The position numbers and the translations under genes are program-made. From Cryobacterium breve (GTDB lineage: Bacteria; Actinomycetota; Actinomycetes; Actinomycetales; Microbacteriaceae): a DNA stretch of 64,000 nt. The stretch's first letter is position 1; the number at the start of each line of letters is the position of its first letter. Location: contig NZ_SOGJ01000015.1 in the NCBI RefSeq assembly GCF_004402375.1, positions 147,623 through 211,622 on the forward strand, given 5' to 3'. A model generated the notes under the pieces. That model was not told the DNA's origin. It worked only from the letters and a program-made list of their open reading frames with translations, and made no database searches. This document shows, piece by piece, positions 10,153-18,820 of the stretch.

Positions 10153-11082
10153 ATGATCTGGTACACCGGCAAGCGCCTGCTCCAGATGATCCCGGTGTTT
10201 TTCGGTGCAACCCTCCTGATCTACTTCATGGTGTTCTCCCTCCCTGGGGACCCCATCGCTGCCCTGTACGGCGACCGGCCTCCGGCGCCCGGCGTGATCG
10301 AGCAGATCCGCGCCCAGTACAACCTGGACAAGCCGTTCATCGTTCAGTACCTCATCTACATCGGAAACTTCTTCCAGGGTGACCTGGGAACGACCTACTC
10401 CGGCCGTCCCGTCGGCGACGTCATGGCGCAGGCGTTCCCGATCACGGCCCGCCTAGCCCTGCTCGCGCTGGCCATAGAAGCCTTCTTCGGCATTCTGGTC
10501 GGCCTGGTCGCAGGCCTGCGCAAGGGCAAGCTGTTCGACACCAGCGCCCTCGTGGTCAGCCTCCTCCTGATCAGCGTTCCCACGTTCGTGATCGGGTTCG
10601 TTCTGCAGTACGTCTTTGCGGTGAAGCTCGGCTGGGCGCGCACCACGGTGAGCAGTGAGGCTCCCTTCAGCGAGTTGCTGCTGCCGGCCCTTGTGCTGGC
10701 CTCCGTCTCGTTCGCGTACATCGTGCGACTCACCCGGGCGAGCGTGTCCGACAACCTCAACGCGGACTTCGTGCGCACGGCCACGGCCAAGGGGCTCTCC
10801 CGCCGCCGCGTCGTAGGTGTGCACGTGCTGCGCAACTCCCTGGTGCCCGTCGTCACCTTCCTCGGTGTCGACCTCGGATCGTTGATGGTCGGTGCCATCG
10901 TCACCGAGGGCATATTCAACATCAACGGCGTCGGCGGCACCATCTACAAGGCGATCAAGCTGGGGGAAGGACCCACCGTGGTCTCGTTCATCGCGGTGAT
11001 GGTCGTGATCTTCGTGCTGGCCAACCTGCTCGTCGACCTCCTCTACGCAGCCCTGGACCCGAGGATTCGCTATGCCAAATAA
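10153..11082 (+). CDS. Peptide ABC transporter permease (DppB/OppB type)
   Basis: This 309-residue inner-membrane permease starts with the DppB-like WYTGKRLLQMIPVFFGATLL and has six predicted membrane segments. The ATPase-coupling EAA loop is at VRTATAKGLSRRRVVGVHVL, followed by PVVTFLGVDLGSLMVGAIV. It lies 136 bp after the binding-protein gene, past a strong hairpin, and its end overlaps the start of the next permease by 11 nt, indicating translational coupling. Confidence 0.93.
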   Translation: MIWYTGKRLLQMIPVFFGATLLIYFMVFSLPGDPIAALYGDRPPAPGVIEQIRAQYNLDKPFIVQYLIYIGNFFQGDLGTTYSGRPVGDVMAQAFPITARLALLALAIEAFFGILVGLVAGLRKGKLFDTSALVVSLLLISVPTFVIGFVLQYVFAVKLGWARTTVSSEAPFSELLLPALVLASVSFAYIVRLTRASVSDNLNADFVRTATAKGLSRRRVVGVHVLRNSLVPVVTFLGVDLGSLMVGAIVTEGIFNINGVGGTIYKAIKLGEGPTVVSFIAVMVVIFVLANLLVDLLYAALDPRIRYAK

Positions 11083-12019
11083 GAACCCGAACGCGCAGAC
11101 GCACTACGTCGCCGCGCTGGAAGAGACGCCGGTAGAGACAGTCGACCGGCTCGACGAATCACAGAAGGCCCGCAGCACCTGGGCGGATGCCTGGGACGCC
11201 ATGCGCGTGCGACCCACCTTCTGGGTTTCCTCGGCCCTGATCCTCTTGATCGTCATCGTCGCCCTGTTCCCGAGCCTGTTCGCCCAGGTCTCGCCCCGGG
11301 ACTGCGACCTCGGTGACAGTCACAGTGGCGCCGAGGACGGGCATCCGCTCGGTTTCACCCGACAGGGCTGCGACATCTACGCGCGGATCATCTTCGGCAC
11401 GCAGGCCTCGGTCACCGTCGGCCTGCTCGCGACGATCCTGGTCACCTTCACGGGGATCATCGTGGGTGCCCTCGCCGGTTACTACGGCGGCGTTCTCGAC
11501 GCCATCGTCTCCCGCATCGGCGACATCTTCTTCGCCGTCCCCACCGTGCTGGGCGCCATCGTGCTGATGTCGGTCCTGCCGGAGCGCACGCCCGTCACCA
11601 TCGCATTGGTGCTCTCGCTCTTCGCGTGGCCGCAGATCGCGCGCATCATGCGTGGCGCCGTGCTCTCGGCCCGCAACTCGGACTACGTCACGGCCTCCGT
11701 CGCCCTGGGCGTCTCCAAGTTCCGCATCCTGCTGCGCCACGTCGTTCCGAACTCGATCGCGCCCGTGATCGTGATTGCGACCGTCTCGCTGGGCACATTC
11801 ATCGTGGCCGAGGCCACCCTGTCATTCCTCGGCATCGGTCTCCCGCCGGCCATCATGTCCTGGGGCAACGACATCGACGCCGCCAAAAGCTCCCTCCGCA
11901 CCAATCCGCAGGTGCTTCTGTACCCCGCTGCAGCCCTGTCCGTGACAGTCCTCGCGTTCCTCATGCTGGGCGACGTCGTGCGCGACGCCCTCGACCCCGA
12001 AGCGAGAGCCCGCCGATGA
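11072..12019 (+). CDS. Peptide ABC transporter permease (DppC/OppC type)
   Basis: The 315-residue permease has the DppC-type N-terminal segment (VRPTFWVSSALILLIVIVAL), the GTDxxGRD-like FTRQGCDIYARIIFG region and the EAA loop VTASVALGVSKFRILLRHVV. The C terminus LMLGDVVRDALDPEARARR is typical. It partners the preceding DppB-type permease and overlaps the following ATPase gene by 4 nt (ATGA). The charged 40-residue N-terminal cytoplasmic extension is longer than in many homologues. Confidence 0.93.
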   Translation: MPNKNPNAQTHYVAALEETPVETVDRLDESQKARSTWADAWDAMRVRPTFWVSSALILLIVIVALFPSLFAQVSPRDCDLGDSHSGAEDGHPLGFTRQGCDIYARIIFGTQASVTVGLLATILVTFTGIIVGALAGYYGGVLDAIVSRIGDIFFAVPTVLGAIVLMSVLPERTPVTIALVLSLFAWPQIARIMRGAVLSARNSDYVTASVALGVSKFRILLRHVVPNSIAPVIVIATVSLGTFIVAEATLSFLGIGLPPAIMSWGNDIDAAKSSLRTNPQVLLYPAAALSVTVLAFLMLGDVVRDALDPEARARR

Positions 12020-13776
12020 GCCAGACCGTCATCGAACCCGTCAGCGAACCCGTCAACGACGGCTCCGGCCTGGCCAAAGAACCCCTGCTCCAGATCCGTG
12101 ACCTCGAGGTCGGGTTCCAGACCCAGCGCGGGCTCGTTCCCGCCGTGCGCGGGGTCAGCCTCACGCTCTACGCCGGCCAGACGCTGGCGATCGTGGGGGA
12201 GTCCGGCTCTGGCAAGACCACGACCGCGCAGGCCATCATCAAACTCCTTGCCGGCACCGGCACGATCACGGCCGGGCAGATCCTCTTCGAGGGCCGCGAC
12301 CTCGCGGGCCTGTCCGAGAAGCAGATGCAGGATGTGCGCGGTCGCCTGATCGGCTACGTGCCGCAGGACCCGATGAGCAACCTGAACCCCGTGTGGAACA
12401 TCGGCTTCCAGGTGGAGGAGGCAATCCGGGCCAACAACGTGGCCCAGGGCAAGGCCGCACGCCAGCGCACCATCCAGGTACTGCAGGAAGCGGGCCTCAG
12501 CGACGCCCAGGACCGCCTCAAGCAGTTCCCGCACCAATTCTCAGGCGGCATGCGCCAGCGCGTACTGATTGGCATCGGCCTGTCCGCCCGGCCGAAGCTC
12601 CTGATCGCCGACGAGCCCACCTCGGCCCTCGACGTCACGGTGCAGCGCCAGATCCTCGACCACCTCGGCACCCTCACGCGTGACTACGGCACCTCGGTGC
12701 TGTTCATCACCCACGACCTCGGCCTCGCGGCCGAGCGGGCCGAACAGCTCGTCGTGATGTACAAGGGCAAGGTCGTCGAATCCGGGCCGTCGCAGGAGAT
12801 CCTCGCCAACCCGCAGCACCCGTACACCCAGCGTCTCGTGGCCGCGGCTCCGAGCCTGGCCTCTCGTCGCATCCAGTCGGCCAAGAACGACGATGCGAGC
12901 GGCGCGGACATCTACTCCGGCGGATCGCTCGACACGACCCTCGTGGCCCGCGCGGCCGAGCGGGAGCCTGCCGCCGAGGCGAGAGACCTCATCAAGGTGC
13001 AGAACATCTCCAAGATGTACCGCATCCGCACAAAAGGCCTGAAGTACAACGAGTTGCTCGCCGTCAACGACGTCTCCTTCGCCATCAAAAAGGGCACCAC
13101 CACAGCACTCGTCGGCGAGTCCGGCTCGGGCAAGTCGACCGTGGCCAAGCTCATCCTGCAGCTCGAAAGCATCACGAGCGGGCAGATTGAATTCGACGGC
13201 CAGGATGTCGCCGGGCTCAAGGGCACGGCGCTGCTGAAGTTCCGTCGCCGGGTTCAGCCGGTCTTCCAGGACCCGTACGGTTCCCTCGACCCGCAGTACA
13301 ACGTGGGCAACACCATCGCGGAGCCGCTGCTGGCGCACAAGATCGGCTCGTCGGCGGAACGCCAGGCTCGCGTGCGCGAACTTCTCGACCAGGTGTCCCT
13401 GCCGTGGGCCACCCGGTACCGGTACCCGAGCGAGCTCTCCGGCGGGCAGCGCCAGCGTATCGCCGTCGCGCGCGCCCTGGCCCTCAAACCGGACGTGCTC
13501 GTGCTCGACGAGGCCGTCTCCGCCCTCGACGTGCTCGTGCAGGGCCAGATCCTGAACCTGCTCACCGAGCTACAGACGGAGCTGGACCTGACCTATCTTT
13601 TCATCACGCACGACTTGGCGGTCGTGCGCCTGGTCGCCGACAACGTTTGCGTCATGCAGAAGGGCAAAATTGTGGAGTCCGCGTCCACGGACGAGGTCTT
13701 CGACAGCCCCCGCGAGGCCTACACCCGGGAGCTGCTCGCAGCCATCCCCGGTGCCAACTTCGAGTTCGGCCGCTAG
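12016..13776 (+). CDS. Peptide ABC transporter, fused tandem ATPases (DppD-DppF type)
   Basis: The 586-residue protein contains two complete ABC ATPase domains. Domain 1 has Walker A GESGSGKTTT (about 60-69), signature FSGGMRQR and LIADEPTSALD. Domain 2 has Walker A GESGSGKSTV (about 367), signature LSGGQRQR and VLDEAVSALD. In the classical system these are two genes. ATG at 12016 overlaps the end of the DppC-type permease gene. An in-frame open stretch upstream of that ATG lies inside the permease gene and is not part of this protein. Confidence 0.93.
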   Translation: MSQTVIEPVSEPVNDGSGLAKEPLLQIRDLEVGFQTQRGLVPAVRGVSLTLYAGQTLAIVGESGSGKTTTAQAIIKLLAGTGTITAGQILFEGRDLAGLSEKQMQDVRGRLIGYVPQDPMSNLNPVWNIGFQVEEAIRANNVAQGKAARQRTIQVLQEAGLSDAQDRLKQFPHQFSGGMRQRVLIGIGLSARPKLLIADEPTSALDVTVQRQILDHLGTLTRDYGTSVLFITHDLGLAAERAEQLVVMYKGKVVESGPSQEILANPQHPYTQRLVAAAPSLASRRIQSAKNDDASGADIYSGGSLDTTLVARAAEREPAAEARDLIKVQNISKMYRIRTKGLKYNELLAVNDVSFAIKKGTTTALVGESGSGKSTVAKLILQLESITSGQIEFDGQDVAGLKGTALLKFRRRVQPVFQDPYGSLDPQYNVGNTIAEPLLAHKIGSSAERQARVRELLDQVSLPWATRYRYPSELSGGQRQRIAVARALALKPDVLVLDEAVSALDVLVQGQILNLLTELQTELDLTYLFITHDLAVVRLVADNVCVMQKGKIVESASTDEVFDSPREAYTRELLAAIPGANFEFGR

Positions 13777-13833
13777 CGCGTGACCGGCGGCTCGGGACGA
13801 CGTCCCGACCGCCGGAGACCCTCGGGGGCTGAC

Positions 13834-14409
13834 ATGCGGCTGGAGCCGGCCGTGATAGCGGTGCGGTCGCCGGCATCGGTCGTGGTCTTCGCGGCCGTGG
13901 CCCTGCTGTGCGCCGCCCTCGTGACGGATGCGACCCTGCGGGGGCGCTGGGACGTGGCCCTGGCCGCCCTGCCTGCGGTGGCACTCCTGCTGTGGGCTGC
14001 CTGGCTTGTCTTCGCTAGACCTTGCCTGCGTTTGCGCGCGGAGGGGCTCGACGTTGTCAACGTGCTGCGCACGACCAGCGTGCCCTGGGGCGAGGTGGAA
14101 GACATCGCGCTGCGCCACCAGGTCATCGTGCTGACCCGGAGCGGTGAGCGGCTACTGTGCTGGGGCGCCCCGTCGTCGGCGCGCTCGACTGCGTTAACCA
14201 CCCGCACGGCGTCGCAGGGGCGCGAACCGAGCGGCCGGATCAGCGGCTCCGGAGCGCACCGGGCCATCCGGGGCTACTGGGAGCGGCATGAGGCTCCACG
14301 GCGGGTGGGGGAGGCCAGCGTTCGCCGCTGGCATCGCCGGTCGATCCTGGTGGCTGCCACGCTCGCCGTCGCCGTGGTCGTTCAGCTTCTTGTGGTGGCC
14401 ATTGACTGA
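13834..14409 (+). CDS. PH-domain-like small membrane protein
   Basis: The 191-residue product has two N-terminal hydrophobic segments (VVVFAAVALLCAALV and ALPAVALLLWAAWLVF), then a bacterial PH-like stretch (LRLRAEGLDVVNVLRTTSVPW, EDIALRHQVIVLTRSG), and a C-terminal membrane segment (SILVAATLAVAVVVQLLVV). ATG at 13834 is preceded by CGGGGG; a GTG at 13780 is in frame but has no such site. It follows the first importer operon by 57 bp and may be co-transcribed. Function unknown. Confidence 0.7.
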   Translation: MRLEPAVIAVRSPASVVVFAAVALLCAALVTDATLRGRWDVALAALPAVALLLWAAWLVFARPCLRLRAEGLDVVNVLRTTSVPWGEVEDIALRHQVIVLTRSGERLLCWGAPSSARSTALTTRTASQGREPSGRISGSGAHRAIRGYWERHEAPRRVGEASVRRWHRRSILVAATLAVAVVVQLLVVAID

Positions 14410-14676
14410 GTTTTGCTCAATCGAATCGTGCTCTTCTGAACAGAATGCTCCCTAAGTTTCGAAACTGTTACATTTTTTGTCTGAATCTGGTCCAGACTGA
14501 CAACTGGGGCAGAGTCGCTTCGCTCAGGCATGGGCTCTCCCCTCAACACATGAGATTGCAAACTGTTCCTCTCGCCGGAATCCGGCAGGAGGCGCGATGG
14601 GGGAGTTGCCATGGTTTCGGTTCTTTGCACGTTGTCGATCGCAGTGCGCGGCCCGCGGTTCTGATCTCCCGCCTCG

Positions 14677-15660
14677 ATGGTTCTCTATATCTTCAAGCGC
14701 TTCATCAACTACTTCTTCCTATCGATGATCGCCACCTGCCTCGCCTACGTTGTCTCCAGCCTGGCGCTCGACCCGGCGGCCAAGTACTACGGGCGCAACC
14801 CGCAGCCGACGCAGCAGACGATTGACAACATCCTCAATGGGCTGGGGGTGAACCCTGACGTCCCCGTTCTGCAGCGGCTCTGGGAGTGGCTGGTCAACAT
14901 CGTCGCGCACGGTTCACTGGGCAACGGCGTCAACGGCGTCTCCATCGTTGACCAGATCATCTCCCGGGCGGGGGTCAGTCTGCGGCTGCTCTTGATCGGG
15001 TCCCTGATCGGAGCCATCGTCGGCGTGACCCTGGGTGTCTGGGGTGCCGTGCGGCAGTACAAGCTGAGCGATCAGGTGGTCACCTACGGCTCCTACCTGA
15101 TCTTCGCCACGCCGACCTTCGTGATCGGAGTGCTGCTGATGATCGGTGCGACAGTGCTGAACGGCGCCGCGGGCATGCAGCTGATCACCTTCACGGGGGA
15201 ATACTCGGCCGGTCTCACCGGGTCGTGGTGGGACCTGGCCCTCGATCGAGGCATCCACCTACTCCTGCCCACCATCGCGCTGGCACTGATCGGCGCCGCC
15301 GGCTACTCGCGCTACCAGCGAAGTGTCATGCTCGACGTGCTGTCGGCCGACTTCATCCGCACCGCCCGGGCCAAGGGCCGCTCCCGCAACTCGGCGCTCG
15401 TGCGCCACGGCGTTCGGGTCGCGCTCATCCCGATGTCCACCTTCTTCGCTTACAGCTTCGGCACCCTGGTCTCTGGCTCGATCATGTTGGAGATCGTCTT
15501 CTCCTTCCACGGAATGGGTGAATTCGCCCTGAACGCCATCAGCCAGAGCGACATCAACGCCGTCGCGGGCACGACGCTGTTCGTGGCGATCCTGATCCTG
15601 TTCTCGTCGACGCTCTCCGAAGTGCTCTACGCCGCGCTTGACCCGAGAGTGAGGAACTGA
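14677..15660 (+). CDS. Peptide ABC transporter permease (DppB/OppB type), second system
   Basis: This 327-residue permease starts VLYIFKRFINYFFLSMI and has six membrane segments. Its EAA loop is IRTARAKGRSRNSALVRHGV, and it ends VLYAALDPRVRN like the DppB-type protein of the first system. It leads the second importer operon. The ribosome binding site is weak (CTCCCGCCTCG before ATG), so the exact start is less certain. The 267 bp upstream hold an AT-rich patch and two short palindromes that may be the promoter region. Confidence 0.92.
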   Translation: MVLYIFKRFINYFFLSMIATCLAYVVSSLALDPAAKYYGRNPQPTQQTIDNILNGLGVNPDVPVLQRLWEWLVNIVAHGSLGNGVNGVSIVDQIISRAGVSLRLLLIGSLIGAIVGVTLGVWGAVRQYKLSDQVVTYGSYLIFATPTFVIGVLLMIGATVLNGAAGMQLITFTGEYSAGLTGSWWDLALDRGIHLLLPTIALALIGAAGYSRYQRSVMLDVLSADFIRTARAKGRSRNSALVRHGVRVALIPMSTFFAYSFGTLVSGSIMLEIVFSFHGMGEFALNAISQSDINAVAGTTLFVAILILFSSTLSEVLYAALDPRVRN

Positions 15661-15661
15661 G

Positions 15662-16618
15662 ATGTCCCTGCTCGAAGAAACCAACGCCGAACTGGGTGCC
15701 CCGGACGTCCTGGTCACGCCGCAACCCCTCGGGGTAGGCGTGCCGAGCGGTCCGCCGGCCCGGCCCCGGTCCCGAGGACGCCTGATCTGGCGCCGGCTCA
15801 CCCAGACCTCCCGGTTTTGGGTGGGGGCGATCGTAATCGGCCTGATTCTCGCCTGGGCGCTGCTCGGACCGCTGTTCTACCCGTTCGACGCCTTCGGGCG
15901 TGACCCACTGAACATGGGCCTCGGGCCCACCCAGCTGCACTGGTTCGGCACCAACAGCATCGGCCAGGACCTGTACGCCCAGACCCTCGTCGGTCTGCAG
16001 AAGTCGCTGGTGATCGGTTTGATCGCCGGGCCGCTCGGCACCCTCATCGCCGCGGTGGTCGGTTCCGTCGCCGGCTACATGGGCGGTGTGGTCGACCGGG
16101 TGCTGGTCTGGTGCATCAACCTGCTCCTGGTGCTGCCGTCCTTCATCCTGCTGGTGATCCTGAGCCCGCTCTTCAAGGGGCTGTCCTGGGTGTTCCTGAC
16201 CATCTTCATCGCCGGCTTCAGCTGGATGATCATGGCCCAGGTGGTGCGGTCCCAGACCAAGTCGCTGCGCGACCGCGACTTCGTCAAGGCAGCCCGGTAC
16301 ATGGGCGTTCCCATGCCCAAGATTCTCGGTCGCCACATCATCCCGAACGTGGCGTCGCTGCTCATCATCGACGCGACCCTCGGCGTTGTCGCGGCGATCC
16401 TGGCCGAGACCAGCCTCAGCTACTTCGGCTTCGGCATCCGGGCTCCCGACGTCTCTCTCGGCACCCTGCTGGCCGAGGGGACGAGCGCGGCCGTGACGCG
16501 GCCGTGGCTGTTCGTTTTCCCGGCGGGTGCGCTCATCGTGACCCTGTTCGCCGTCAGCCTCATCGGTGACGCCCTGCGCGACGCCGTCGATCCAACCTCG
16601 GGAGTCAACCGTGACTAA
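15662..16618 (+). CDS. Peptide ABC transporter permease (DppC/OppC type), second system
   Basis: The 318-residue permease has a long cytoplasmic N terminus, then LIWRRLTQTSRFWVGAIVIG, a GTNSIGQDLYAQ periplasmic motif and the EAA loop VKAARYMGVPMPKILGRHII. It starts 1 nt after the stop of its partner permease and ends overlapping the following ATPase gene by 8 nt, so the operon is translationally coupled. Confidence 0.92.
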   Translation: MSLLEETNAELGAPDVLVTPQPLGVGVPSGPPARPRSRGRLIWRRLTQTSRFWVGAIVIGLILAWALLGPLFYPFDAFGRDPLNMGLGPTQLHWFGTNSIGQDLYAQTLVGLQKSLVIGLIAGPLGTLIAAVVGSVAGYMGGVVDRVLVWCINLLLVLPSFILLVILSPLFKGLSWVFLTIFIAGFSWMIMAQVVRSQTKSLRDRDFVKAARYMGVPMPKILGRHIIPNVASLLIIDATLGVVAAILAETSLSYFGFGIRAPDVSLGTLLAEGTSAAVTRPWLFVFPAGALIVTLFAVSLIGDALRDAVDPTSGVNRD

Positions 16619-18767
16619 TCTGCTGACGAACGAGAACCCGTCCGGGAACGGTCGCACCGACCCCCCACTCCTCGAGGTCAGGGACCTTTCGGTCACGTTT
16701 CCGCAGCGCGGCGGCCCGTCGGTCCAGGCGGTGCGCGGCATCAGCTATCAGGTGCACAAGGGTGAGTTCCTCGGCATCGTGGGGGAGTCCGGCTCGGGCA
16801 AGTCCGTGTCGTCACTGGCGCTGATGGGGCTGCTCCCCAGCTCGGCCACGGTGACCGGCAGCATCCTGTTCGGCGGCCGGTCGCTGCTGGAGCTGAACGA
16901 CCGGCAGCTCTCCGGCATCCGGGGCCAGGAGATCTCGATGATCTTCCAGGACCCGCTCTCGGCGTTGACGCCCGTGTACACCGTGGGCGACCAGATCGCC
17001 GAGGCGCTCCTGCTGCACGACGCCGCCCTGAGCAAGCGGGCCGCCGCGGCCCGGGCCGTCGAACTGCTCAAGATCGTCGGCATCCCGGCGCCCGAGCGAC
17101 GGGCCCGGGCGTTCCCGCACGAGTTCTCCGGCGGAATGCGCCAGCGCGCCATGATCGCCATGTCCATCGCCAACGACCCGCTCCTGATCATCGCCGACGA
17201 GCCGACGACGGCCCTGGACGTCACCATCCAGGCGCAGATCCTCGAGGTTCTCGAGAAGGCGAAGAGCCTGACCGGCGCCGCCGTGGTGCTGATCACCCAC
17301 GACCTGGGTGTGGTGGCCGGCCACGCCGACCGCATCGCCGTGATGTACGCGGGCAAGCTCGTGGAGAACGGCACGACCCATGAGGTCTTCGCCGACCCGC
17401 ATATGCCGTACACGATCGGGCTGCTGCGCTCGGTGCCCAATATGCAGACCGCCGGAACGCAGCGGCTGGTTCCACTCGAGGGGCGGCCGCCGTCGCTCAC
17501 GGTACTGCCGCGCGGATGCCCCTTCGCGGCACGGTGCCCGATCGCCGTATCCGCCTGCCTCGACACCGAGCCCGTGCTGCTGGACCACGCGCCGGCGGCA
17601 CCCGGCGTGCCCGTCGCCGGGCTCGGCGAGGCCGCGCACGTCGCCGCCTGCCACCGCTCGGCCGAGATCGCGTCGGGCACGTTGACCCGGCCCGACGTTT
17701 TCCCCCGGCCGGAACCGTTGGCCGTGGAGCACCGGGAGAAGAACGCGGACACCGAGCCGGTCCTTAAGGTCACGGGGCTGGTGCGCCACTTCCCCCTCAC
17801 CAAGGGCGGGGTTTTCTCCCGCCAGATCGGCACCGTGCGTGCCGTGGACGGGGTGTCGTTCTCCATCCAGCCCGGCCAGACCCTGGGTTTGGTGGGCGAG
17901 TCCGGGTGTGGCAAGTCGACGACCATCCTCGAAATCCTGGAGATGAGGAAGCCGCAGGCCGGGCAGATCCTGATCGACGGCCAGGATGTGGCCACCCTGG
18001 GCCGGGCCGACCTGCTGCGGTTGCGGAAGGACGTGCAGATCGTCTTCCAGGACCCGATGGCCGCACTCGACCCGCGGCTGCCGATCGGCGACATCATCGC
18101 CGAGCCGCTGACCGTGCACGGCGTGAAGCCCGCAGACCGGCGCGCCCGAGTGGCGGAGCTGCTCGACCTCGTCGGGCTCGACCCTGCAATGGCCGACCGG
18201 TACCCGCATGAGTTCTCCGGCGGGCAGCGACAGCGGGTCGGCATCGCCCGTGCCCTTGCCACGAACCCGCGGCTCGTCGTGCTCGACGAACCGGTGTCCG
18301 CGCTGGACGTGTCCATCCAGGCCGGCGTGATCAACCTGCTCGAAGACCTCAAGGAGCAGCTCAACCTCTCCTACCTGTTCGTCGCCCACGACTTGGCCAT
18401 CGTGCGCCAGATCGCGGACACGGTCGCCGTCATGTACCTCGGACGGATCGTCGAATACGGACCGGTCGCCGAGGTTTTCGCCCACCCGCGGCATCCATAC
18501 ACGCAGGCCCTCATCTCGGCGGCACCGATCCCGGACCCCGAGATCGAGCGCAACCGTAAGCGCGTGCTGCTGGAGGGTGACCTGCCGAGCCCGACGGAGC
18601 AGATCGACGGCTGCAATTTTCGCAGCCGCTGCCCGCTGTACACCCTGCTGCCGCCGCAAAAGCGCTCTCTCTGCGAGAGCTTCGACCCGCTGCTGGCGCT
18701 GCACGACACGGTGCAGACGGCCTGCCACCACTCGGAGCAGAACACCCTCCTGACTGCGGCCGTCTAG
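16611..18767 (+). CDS. Peptide ABC transporter, fused tandem ATPases (DppD-DppF type), second system
   Basis: The 718-residue protein has two ABC ATPase domains. Domain 1 has Walker A GESGSGKSVS (near 58) and signature FSGGMRQR; domain 2 has GESGCGKSTT (near 430) and signature FSGGQRQR. Each domain is followed by the cysteine-containing tail of the Opp/Dpp family (CPFAARCPIAVSAC and CNFRSRCPLYTLLPP). These tails are absent or reduced in the first system's fused ATPase, so the two fusions are not recent duplicates. GTG at 16611 sits inside the last codons of the permease gene, after a GGGAG. Confidence 0.93.
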   Translation: MTNLLTNENPSGNGRTDPPLLEVRDLSVTFPQRGGPSVQAVRGISYQVHKGEFLGIVGESGSGKSVSSLALMGLLPSSATVTGSILFGGRSLLELNDRQLSGIRGQEISMIFQDPLSALTPVYTVGDQIAEALLLHDAALSKRAAAARAVELLKIVGIPAPERRARAFPHEFSGGMRQRAMIAMSIANDPLLIIADEPTTALDVTIQAQILEVLEKAKSLTGAAVVLITHDLGVVAGHADRIAVMYAGKLVENGTTHEVFADPHMPYTIGLLRSVPNMQTAGTQRLVPLEGRPPSLTVLPRGCPFAARCPIAVSACLDTEPVLLDHAPAAPGVPVAGLGEAAHVAACHRSAEIASGTLTRPDVFPRPEPLAVEHREKNADTEPVLKVTGLVRHFPLTKGGVFSRQIGTVRAVDGVSFSIQPGQTLGLVGESGCGKSTTILEILEMRKPQAGQILIDGQDVATLGRADLLRLRKDVQIVFQDPMAALDPRLPIGDIIAEPLTVHGVKPADRRARVAELLDLVGLDPAMADRYPHEFSGGQRQRVGIARALATNPRLVVLDEPVSALDVSIQAGVINLLEDLKEQLNLSYLFVAHDLAIVRQIADTVAVMYLGRIVEYGPVAEVFAHPRHPYTQALISAAPIPDPEIERNRKRVLLEGDLPSPTEQIDGCNFRSRCPLYTLLPPQKRSLCESFDPLLALHDTVQTACHHSEQNTLLTAAV

Positions 18768-18820
18768 TCCCTTTACTTCCCTCACCGGAATTGATCCCAC
18801 CAAGAAAAGGAGAATCACAC

